Assembly (NCBI GenBank): GCA_005772945.1
Contig: SXIE01000160.1
Coordinates: forward strand, 1-11,341
Direction of reading: 5' to 3'
From: Pseudomonadota bacterium
Lineage (GTDB): Bacteria > Myxococcota > UBA9042 > PHBI01
DNA: 11,341 nucleotides
The notes beneath the pieces are model-generated. The model did no database searches. It saw nothing but the letters and a program-made list of their open reading frames with translations, and had not been told where the DNA came from. A program made the translations under genes and the position numbers. Shown here in pieces: positions 5,409 to 11,341 of the stretch. Within the stretch, counting starts at the first letter, position 1. The number at the start of each line of letters is the position of its first letter.

Positions 5409-7665
5409 ATGAGGTCGATGCTCGTGCTTGCGGTCATGGGGGCGCCGTTGTTGGTGGCGGCCTGTAACGACGACGAGAAGGCCGACCCAACGACGGCTGG
5501 CGACGTCCCGGAGGTCACCACGACTGCGGACACCGAGGGCACCACGGCTGCGGAAACCGAGGTCGCCTCCGAGGTGGTGGCAGACGTGGCAGACACCGAG
5601 GTTACCTCTGAGGTGGTGCCGGAGACGACTGAGACCCCTGACGTCGCGGACGTCGGTCCGGAGGTGGACGAGACGACCGACACCACGGGCGAGGTCGTCG
5701 AGCCGCAGGGGACCCTCGAACGCGTGCGCGCGCGGGAAGCTCCGCTGTGGCGCCAACGCCGGCCTCCGCGGCTTCGGCGTCATCCAGGGCGAGACGGCGT
5801 CGGGCTTCGATATCGACTTCTGCCGCGCCGTTGCGGTCGCCGTCCTCGGCGATGCCGCCGCCGTCGAGCTGGTGCCACTCACCGCGGCCCAGCGTTTCTC
5901 GGCGCTGCTGACCGGCGATATCGACGTGCTCATCCGCAACACCACGTGGACCCAGGGGCGTGACGCGGCCGTCGACTTCGGCCCCACCACCTTCTATGAC
6001 GGCCAAAAGCTCATGGGGAAGACGCCTGTCTTCGGCGCCGACTCCGTGCTCGCCGACATCGATGGTACCAAGGTGTGTGTCGTGATCGGCAGCACCGGCG
6101 CCGACAACATCGCGAACGCGGCCGCCGCCGCGTCCCTCACGCCGACGTTCGTGCCGGTCGCCAACGAGGCCGAGGCGACCGCGCAACTTCTCGCTGGCAC
6201 GTGCGACCTCTACACGACCGACGAGTCCTCGCTGGTGAGCGCCCGCTTCAACGCGCTCGGCTCGGGCGGCGAAAATCTCGTCATCTTCCCCGGGACGCCG
6301 ATCTCGAAAGAGCCGCTCGGCCCGGTCTACCGCGGCGGCGATTCCACCTGGGCCGACATCATCGACTGGGTCGTCTACGCCATGATCATCGCGGACGAGA
6401 AAGGCATCACCTCCGCCAACATCGGCGAGACCTGGGACAACGACGTTCAGTCGACGGCGCTCTTTGGTGGTGCTGGCGAGCGCCAGACCGCGATGCACCT
6501 CGACGCGGACGCGTTCCGCGAGGTCATCACGCAGGTCGGCAACTACAACGAGGTCTTCGAGGCGAACCTGACGCCCGTCGGGTTCGCGCGCGCCGGGACC
6601 CTCAACGCGCGCTACGGCGTCGACGGCGGCCTTCTGTTCGCGCCGCCGGCGGGCGGCTCGGTGCCGGCCGGCCTCGCCCCCGCGGCGGCCCCGACCGTGA
6701 GCACGCTCGCCGCCGTCAAGGCGCGCGGGGAGCTCCGTTGCGGCGTGAACGGCGGGCTGGCGGGCTTCAGCATCGTCAACGGTGCGGGCGCGTCGGGCTT
6801 CGACGTGGCGCTGTGCCGCGCGGTCGCGACCGCCGTGCTCGGCGACGCGACGCTGGTCGACTACGTGCCGCTCACCTCCGCCGAGCGCTTCAACGCGCTC
6901 GCGCATGGAGACATCGACGTCCTCATCCGCAACACGACGCGCACGCAGGGGCGCGAGTCCGCCTTCGACTTCGCGCCGACGACCTTCTACGACGGCCAGA
7001 AGCTGCTGGGCCGCGCGAGCGCATACAGCGCGCCCTCGACGTTCGCCGACATCGGCAACGCGACCGTGTGCGTGGTCAACGGCTCGACCGGCGCGGACAA
7101 CGTCGTCAACGTCGCCGCGGCCGCGGGGGTGACGATCACCGTCGTCAAGGTCGCCAGCGAAACCGAGGCCGGGACGAAGCTGCTCGATGCCAGCTGCGAC
7201 CTCTTCACGACCGACGAGTCAGGCCTCATGAGCCTGCGCGCAAGCCTCGCCGCCGGCGGTGGCCCGGAGCTCGTCATCTTCCCCTACATCGCGTTCTCCA
7301 AGGAGCCGCTCGGCCCTGTCTACCGCGCCAACGATTCGGCCTGGGGGGACGTCATCAACTGGACAGTCTATGCGATGTTCATGGCCGACAAGAAGGGCAT
7401 CACCGCTGGCAACATCGGCGACAGCTGGGACACCGACGCCGAGTCGACCGCCCTGTTTGGCGGCACGAACGAGCGGCAGACGGCGATGGGCCTCGCGGCC
7501 GACGCCTTCCGCAAGGTGATCGCCGCAGTCGGCAACTATGGCGAGGTCTTCGAGGCGAACCTGAAGCCGCTCGGCTTCTCGCGGACGAGCAGCGCGAACG
7601 CACGCTACGGCGCGGAAGGTGGTCTCATCTTCTCACCCCCGGCCGGCGGCTCGGTCCCGCAGTGA
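5409..7665 (+). CDS. Lipoprotein with two tandem amino-acid ABC transporter substrate-binding domains, frameshifted
   Basis: The start frame gives a lipoprotein signal peptide with lipobox LVAAC (Cys19), then about 80 residues rich in Asp, Glu, Thr and Val as a flexible linker. Near 5726-5736 this frame runs out of sense, and the next frame takes over with GKLRCGANAGLRGFGV. Restoring two bases in a CG run joins them into about 752 residues. Two copies of a family-3 solute-binding domain follow (about 5710-6666 and 6700-7662), both with the general-amino-acid binding protein (AapJ/BztA) hallmarks: RG-x-LRCG, SGFD-x-x-x-CRAVA, GDIDVLIRNTT, FYDGQKL, STGADN, and a C-terminal NARYG. Such proteins capture amino acids outside the inner membrane and hand them to a permease. 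No permease or ATPase gene is nearby, so it may serve a distant transporter or act as a sensor. As written, the start frame yields only 184 residues, so the gene is either a recent pseudogene or carries a sequencing error. The second domain ends cleanly at a TGA. Confidence 0.85.
5556..5618 (+). repeat. Direct repeat in the acidic linker coding region
   Basis: Two 24-base near-copies (5556-5579 and 5595-5618) differ at three positions and are separated by 15 bases. Each codes TEV(A/T)SEVV in the Thr/Glu/Val/Asp-rich linker between lipid anchor and binding domains. Linker length may vary by repeat gain or loss. Confidence 0.6.
5710..7662 (+). repeat. Tandem duplication of the substrate-binding domain
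   Basis: The halves 5710-6666 and 6700-7662 encode homologous domains of nearly equal length (about 320 residues), joined by a short Ala/Pro linker. By eye they share roughly two-thirds of their residues, including GDIDVLIRNTT-x-TQGR, FYDGQKL and STGADN. They differ most in residues around the presumed ligand pocket entrance, so the duplication is old enough for the copies to have diverged at protein level. Confidence 0.75.
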
Positions 7666-7685
7666 AGTCCCCGGCGGCGGGCCGC

Positions 7686-7712
7686 GGATCCGACGGCTTC
7701 GTCCGGCGATCC
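7686..7712 (+). terminator. Possible terminator hairpin after the binding-protein gene
   Basis: GGATCC-GACG pairs with CGTC-(C)-GG-(CG)-ATCC around a GCTT loop, 20 bases after the stop at 7665, followed by only a short CTTT. A second inverted repeat, CCTTTCG (7747-7753) with CGAAAGG (7773-7779), lies between the two convergent genes and could serve either direction. Neither has a long U-tract, so the terminator role is tentative. Confidence 0.3.
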
Positions 7713-7795
7713 CTTTGGCAAGCGGCCCGCGCAGTCGGTTCGGTGACCTTTCGCCTCTCCTGCCGGGGGTGCCGAAAGGGCGCGACGGCCGCTTC

Positions 7796-9166
7796 TCACG
7801 GACACGCCGACGCGGTCGCTCGGATCGCGCCGGTCGTGGGTGACAGCGCGTTGCAGAACGTCGCCGCGCCCGCGCCCGAGTAGACCGCACGCATCTCCTC
7901 GAGGCCCGCGTCGTAGGTACCCAGCGGCACGCTGCGGCACTCCCAGGCGGCCGAATCGGGCGCGGTCACGCGCACGTCCACCTCGATGACCGGGTACAGC
8001 ACGTCGATCGGGGTCGCATACGGCAAGCCCGTGGCTCCGCCGCCGGCGAACTCGGTCTCGGCCCCCTTGGCGGTCGCGCGCGTCGTGATGTGGCAGTCGC
8101 GATTGCCCGGATCGGCGCCCACCACCGGCGAGGGCGCGGACTCGTCGAGCGCGATCCCGACGCTCCAATAGAGCTTGTTGCAGCTGCCCGGGCCTTGGCC
8201 ACAGTCGAGGAGCTCCGCGCCCCGGTAGATGGCCCACGAACGAAGAACTCCGCTGGCGTCGACCTCGCCCGGATCGGTGCAGTCCTCGTCGCCGTTGGTG
8301 CCGAGGCAGGTCCCGTGACCGCCGCCGCCCTGGTGAGCGTCGAGGCGCACCGAGCGCGTGCCGTTCCAGGCGCCGGGCGCCGGGTCCGCGTCGTACGTGC
8401 ACGTCACGTTCAGGTCATCTAGGTACAGGGTCGACTCGCTGTCATTGCCCGCGCCGCCCGTGCAGGCCATCGCGAAGAGCGCGGTCCGCACGCGCGCGCC
8501 GGTGTCGGGATCGAAGAGAAAGACGATGGGCTCGGTCGGCGTGCCGCCGCCGTCGCGCCGGCAGGTGTCGAGCTTGCCGGAGCAGAAGACATCCTCGAAG
8601 GTCACGGCCACGTCGAAGAAGCCCTGGCCGGCCGAGCGCATGATCGTCAGGTTGAAGACGACCGGAACGTCCTCGTTCTCGCGGCACGTGAACGTCGCGC
8701 TGCACGGAGCGCCGCCGGGCGCGCACGGATTCGCGTAGTCGATGTGGCCGCCGGCGACCTCGTTGAGCCGCACGGTGTTGGAGACCCAGAGCCCGTCCAG
8801 CCACAGGTCTGCCGTGTTCACGCCGGTCCCGGTTGGGTCGCACGGGCCCGTGTAGGCGATGTCGCCGCCTTCGCCGTTGCCGAACTGGCCCGCGCAGAGC
8901 GCGCCATCGGAGCCCGGGGTGGCCTCGGCGGTCGTCGCGTTGCCGCGCGCCCACACGAGGTCGCCGTCGGCGTTGCGGAACTCGACGTCGTAGCAGGCGT
9001 CCACGATCCCCGGGAGCGACAGCGGCGAGACGCGCAGGTCGACCCTGCGCCCGGCCGGCACGCGGGTACCGCCGTCGCTACACGCCGCGCATGCGGCCAG
9101 CCCGACGGCGAGGACCCTCGCGAGGCTGCGAGCGCGGCGCCTGCCCGCGTCGAAATGCCAACTCAC
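7796..9166 (-). CDS. Secreted Cys-rich lipoprotein of unknown function
   Basis: 456 residues. The N-terminus has an Arg-rich region (RRRARSLAR), a hydrophobic stretch and lipobox LAAC with Cys26 as the likely lipidated residue, so the mature protein is anchored in the envelope. The rest is rich in Gly, Asp and Cys (about 20 Cys by eye) with beta-type sequence such as VRLNEVAGGHIDYANPC and STLYLDDLNVTCTYDAD. These features suggest a disulfide-bonded extracellular beta fold, and Asp-rich loops like GTNGDEDCTDPGE might bind metal. I recognise no family. The start is a GTG at 9166, supported by a GGGGGA stretch just upstream and by the signal peptide. It is a single-gene unit, convergent with the binding-protein gene. 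GC-rich codon use is like its neighbours. Confidence 0.8.
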   Translation of the reverse strand: MSWHFDAGRRRARSLARVLAVGLAACAACSDGGTRVPAGRRVDLRVSPLSLPGIVDACYDVEFRNADGDLVWARGNATTAEATPGSDGALCAGQFGNGEGGDIAYTGPCDPTGTGVNTADLWLDGLWVSNTVRLNEVAGGHIDYANPCAPGGAPCSATFTCRENEDVPVVFNLTIMRSAGQGFFDVAVTFEDVFCSGKLDTCRRDGGGTPTEPIVFLFDPDTGARVRTALFAMACTGGAGNDSESTLYLDDLNVTCTYDADPAPGAWNGTRSVRLDAHQGGGGHGTCLGTNGDEDCTDPGEVDASGVLRSWAIYRGAELLDCGQGPGSCNKLYWSVGIALDESAPSPVVGADPGNRDCHITTRATAKGAETEFAGGGATGLPYATPIDVLYPVIEVDVRVTAPDSAAWECRSVPLGTYDAGLEEMRAVYSGAGAATFCNALSPTTGAIRATASACP

Positions 9167-9191
9167 GCGTCCCCCGGGATTCTGGCGACCA

Positions 9192-9212
9192 AGCGGCGAC
9201 CCGTTCGCCGCT
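9192..9212 (-). promoter_or_regulatory. Stem-loop in the leader of the lipoprotein gene
   Basis: AGCGGCGA (9192-9199) and TCGCCGCT (9205-9212) form a perfect 8-base stem with a 5-base loop. It lies between the possible -10 box and the ribosome binding site, so it would be in the 5' untranslated RNA, where it could affect stability or translation. Confidence 0.35.
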
Positions 9213-9229
9213 CCGTGTGCGTGACCCGA

Positions 9230-9257
9230 GGTATAGGTCGGCCGAGCACGCGCGAAA
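9230..9257 (-). promoter_or_regulatory. Candidate sigma-70-type promoter for the lipoprotein gene
   Basis: On the - strand a -10-like TATACC (9235-9230) is spaced 16 bases from a weak -35-like TTTCGC (9257-9252), about 65 bases before the GTG start. The -10 match is good and the -35 poor. This lies in the 123-base gap between the lipoprotein and transporter genes. Confidence 0.3.
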
Positions 9258-9289
9258 CCTTAGAAGGATCGTTGCGGGGGGCGGATGCC

Positions 9290-10042
9290 TCACTCCAAGA
9301 GGAGCAGCGCGCACGACCCGATGACGGCGAGGAGGACCACGCGCATCACCGCGCGCTGGCCGCGCACGAGGGCAAAGCGGACGGCGAGCAGAGCGCCGAC
9401 GACGGTGCCGAGGGCGAGCACGAGGGCCGGCAGCCAGTCGACCTTGCCGTTGGCGATGAAGACGACGAGGGCGACGGCCGTGAGCGCGGCGATCGCGAGC
9501 GACTTGAGCGCGTTGCCGCGCACGAGGTCGTAGCGCAGGAGACCACCGAGGAGGGTGAGGAGCACGAGGCCCATGCCGGCCTGCACGAAGCCGCCGTAGA
9601 TCCCGGCGCCGAAGAGCGCGACGAGCGCCAGCGGCCGCTTGCGCGGATCGACCGGGACGGAGCCGGCGGGCGCCGCGATCGTCTCGGGCGCGACGAGCAG
9701 CACGACCGTGATGGCGAGGAGCGTGCCGATGAGGATCGGGCGCAGCACCTCGGCCGGGACCCAGGATGCGAGAAGGGCACCGAGGAGCGCCCCGAGAGCG
9801 CTCGGGACGACGACCCACAGCGCGGCGCGGCGGTCGAGGCGGCCGCCCTTGTCGAAGCCGCGCGCGCCGGCGAGCGACTGCGCGAGGACGCCGACGCGGT
9901 TGGTCGCGTTGGCGACGTCGGCGGGAAGGCCGGCGGCCAGGAGCGCGGGCACGGCGATGAGGGTGCCGCCGCCGGCGAGCGTATTGAGGAAGCCCGCGGC
10001 GACGCCCGCCACGGCGAGCAGGAGGAAGTGGGCGAGGGTCAT
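9290..10042 (-). CDS. TSUP-family membrane transporter (TauE/SafE)
   Basis: 250 residues, almost entirely hydrophobic, with about eight membrane segments. It shows the internal duplication typical of the TauE/SafE (TSUP, formerly DUF81) family: GFLNTLAGGGTLIAVPALLA (18-37) followed by LPADVANATNRV, echoed by GIYGGFVQAGMGLVLLTLL (147-165) followed by YDLVRGNALKSL. The family moves sulfur-containing or organic anions such as sulfite, sulfoacetate or related compounds across the inner membrane; substrate cannot be told from sequence. Length is normal and the protein ends soon after its last span. The ATG at 10042 begins directly before the first span (MTLAHFLLLAVAG), though no Shine-Dalgarno is evident. 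No sulfur-metabolism genes are adjacent. Confidence 0.9.
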   Translation of the reverse strand: MTLAHFLLLAVAGVAAGFLNTLAGGGTLIAVPALLAAGLPADVANATNRVGVLAQSLAGARGFDKGGRLDRRAALWVVVPSALGALLGALLASWVPAEVLRPILIGTLLAITVVLLVAPETIAAPAGSVPVDPRKRPLALVALFGAGIYGGFVQAGMGLVLLTLLGGLLRYDLVRGNALKSLAIAALTAVALVVFIANGKVDWLPALVLALGTVVGALLAVRFALVRGQRAVMRVVLLAVIGSCALLLLE

Positions 10043-10105
10043 GTGGGGCGCTCGGGAGGCGGGGCCGGTGCGTGGGGGGCGCGTGCGCGGGTGCGTGCGC
10101 GCTCC

Positions 10106-10134
10106 ATGAGCGGTGACGGAGGTGCGCGCGTCAA
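10106..10134 (-). promoter_or_regulatory. Candidate promoter for the TSUP transporter gene
   Basis: A -35-like TTGACG (10134-10129) is followed after 17 bases by GCTCAT (10111-10106), about 64 bases before the ATG at 10042. The -35 matches at five of six positions, but the -10 at only three. The 10043-10333 gap also holds a 6-base inverted repeat (CGCTCT 10144-10149, AGAGCG 10158-10163) and a gene remnant. Confidence 0.25.
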
Positions 10135-10204
10135 TGGCGACGCCGCTCTTTTGAGAGAGAGCGCGCGCTGCGTCCCTTCGCCGAACCCTCGCCTCGGAGT
10201 CTGA

Positions 10205-10300
10205 GATGCGAGCTTCGAGCTCGGTGGGCGCCCCCAGAACGCCGTCGAGAGCATCGATGTCATCGGCATCGGCGACCGCTGGTACCTGCAGGAGCAGTGA
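10205..10300 (+). pseudogene. C-terminal remnant of an unidentified gene
   Basis: The frame DASFELGGRPQNAVESIDV, then IGIGDRWYLQEQ and a TGA at 10298-10300, reads like an authentic protein C-terminus: an alternating beta pattern ending in a D-R-W-Y-L motif, as seen at the end of many SnoaL/NTF2-like or lipoprotein domains. An in-frame TGA at 10202-10204 closes it upstream, there is no start codon in these 31 codons, and no adjoining frame continues the sense. I take it as the tail of a gene whose 5' part was deleted. It is tail-to-tail with dinB. It could also be chance. Confidence 0.3.
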
Positions 10301-10333
10301 GCCTGACGGGCGCTGGGCGCCGGCCGGTGTGGA

Positions 10334-11341
10334 TCACGCGGGCCGCTCGAACGGCAGATCGAGCTGCGCCGCCCCTCCCCTGTCCGCGTCCTCGGGGAAG
10401 CCGCTGACCGACACGCCGACCAGTCGCACCGGGCGCTTGCCGGCCTCGGTCAGGGCGAGGAGCGCGATCGCCGCGTCGGCGATCAGCGTCGCGTCGGCGG
10501 TGACCGCGAGCAGCGTGCGGCTGCGCGTGACGGTCGCGAAGTCGTGGTAACGGACCTTGAGGGTGACCGTGCGGCCCGCTCGGCGCGCGCGTGCGAGACC
10601 GTCGGCGACCGTGACGGCGTGGCGGCGGACGAGCTCCGCGACGGCATCGTAGGTCGTGAGATCGGCGGCGAGCGTTGTCTCGGCGCCGCGGCTTTTGGGC
10701 GCACGGTTCGGGGTGACCGAGCGCAGGTCCTCGCCGCGCGCCAGGTGGTGCAGGACGCGCCCGAAGCGGCCGAGCTCGCGCTCGAGCGTCACCACGTCGG
10801 CCTCGGCCAGGTCGCCGACCTGCACGAACCCGAGGCGCTCGAGGCGCCCGCTGGTGACCGGCCCGACCCCCCAGAGCTTGCGCACCGGCAGGGTCGCCAA
10901 GAAGGCACGCGCGCGCTCGGGTGGGATCACGACGAGGCCATCGGGCTTGCGGAGATCGCTCGCGATCTTCGCGAGCAGCTTCGTCGACGCGACGCCCGCC
11001 GACGCCGTGAGCCCGGTCTCTTCGAGGATGCGACGCTTCACCCACCGCGCCACCTCGCGTGCGAGTGGCTCGCCCAGGCGATTCTCGGTGACATCGAGGT
11101 AGGCCTCGTCGAGAGAAATCGGCTCGACCAGCGGCGTCACGCTGAGAAAGATCTGGCGGATCTGACGGCTCACCGCCACGTAGCGCGCCATGTTCGGGCG
11201 GACGAATGCGGCCTCCGGGCAGCGCCGATACGCTTCGGCCGCGCTCATCGCCGAGTGGATCCCGAACGCGCGCGCCTCGTAGCTGCACGTCGCGACGACC
11301 CCACGACCGCCCGGGTCGCCGCCGACCACCACGGGGCGACC
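10334..11341 (-). CDS. dinB: DNA polymerase IV (Y-family translesion polymerase), N-terminus outside window
   Basis: 335 residues visible; about 25 N-terminal ones, including the first catalytic Asp, are cut by the window edge (the frame is open through GRPVVVGGDP to base 11341). The protein inserts nucleotides opposite damaged bases and extends mismatched ends without proofreading. Visible signatures in order, counting from the edge, are GVVATCSYEAR (14-24), the palm motif SLDEAYLDV (76-84) with the catalytic Asp-Glu pair, GVASTKLLAKIASDLRKPDG, the helix-hairpin-helix LWGVGP-x-x-x-x-x-L in the thumb, and the little-finger domain with the alternating TVTLKVRY strand. The C-terminus AAQLDLPFERPA holds a QLDLPF peptide fitting the sliding-clamp binding consensus. 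All expected parts are intact. No recA or SOS-box evidence is visible since the promoter is outside. Confidence 0.95.
   Translation of the reverse strand, partial: GRPVVVGGDPGGRGVVATCSYEARAFGIHSAMSAAEAYRRCPEAAFVRPNMARYVAVSRQIRQIFLSVTPLVEPISLDEAYLDVTENRLGEPLAREVARWVKRRILEETGLTASAGVASTKLLAKIASDLRKPDGLVVIPPERARAFLATLPVRKLWGVGPVTSGRLERLGFVQVGDLAEADVVTLERELGRFGRVLHHLARGEDLRSVTPNRAPKSRGAETTLAADLTTYDAVAELVRRHAVTVADGLARARRAGRTVTLKVRYHDFATVTRSRTLLAVTADATLIADAAIALLALTEAGKRPVRLVGVSVSGFPEDADRGGAAQLDLPFERPA

Noticed and set aside
4436..5686. 416-codon - strand frame with a Ser/Thr/Val-rich start
   Set aside because: Its start is antisense to the acidic linker of the binding lipoprotein and its rest is out of frame with the MYXO-CTERM gene; the simple composition is a mirror of the linker codons.
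6075..7883. 602-codon + strand frame, Arg/His-rich
   Set aside because: Overlaps the two substrate-binding domains in another frame and has no domain; a GC-skew artefact.
8744..10204. 486-codon + strand frame
   Set aside because: Antisense to the lipoprotein N-terminus and the whole TSUP gene; highly charged and without domains.

Overview
The window is a GC-rich bacterial chromosome segment. A MYXO-CTERM-type C-terminal sorting tail on one secreted protein, together with lipoproteins, an apparent serine/threonine kinase fragment and high GC at third codon positions, points to the Myxococcota (old Deltaproteobacteria). No rRNA, tRNA or CRISPR was seen. The + strand carries one large gene and one gene remnant; everything else is on the - strand.

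Left edge (1-350): the first codons of an IS630-like transposase run off the window. Immediately upstream of it lies the N-terminus of a Hanks-type Ser/Thr kinase that stops soon after the glycine-rich loop, which looks like a kinase gene interrupted by an insertion sequence. A GC-rich minisatellite codes for the Ala/Thr-rich stretch ahead of the kinase motif. Next (350-1417) come a YihY/BrkB-family membrane protein and a 27-residue single-span membrane peptide. The peptide gene is preceded by an AT-richer nested palindrome (1431-1474).

Centre left (1701-4399): two genes overlap by 4 bases (ATGA). The first is a putative zinc metallopeptidase (HELGH, Peptidase_Mx-like). The second is a 566-residue protein of uncertain function whose scattered motifs resemble the glutamine-synthetase-fold carboxylate-amine ligases (amidoligases). 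This coupled pair is the best candidate here for an undescribed system, but the ligase assignment is my inference.

Centre (4549-7665): a Cys-rich MYXO-CTERM protein is divergent from a lipoprotein that carries two tandem family-3 amino-acid-binding domains (AapJ/BztA-like). The lipoprotein reading frame is broken by an apparent loss of 2 bases in a CG run near 5726-5736, which separates the signal peptide and acidic linker from the binding domains. No permease or ATPase gene lies beside it.

Right (7796-11341): a secreted Cys-rich lipoprotein of unknown function, a TauE/SafE (TSUP) membrane transporter, a short + strand C-terminal gene remnant, and DNA polymerase IV (dinB), which lacks about 25 N-terminal residues at the window edge. 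Apart from the coupled pair, and possibly the small peptide with YihY, the genes look like independent units, with many cell-envelope functions.
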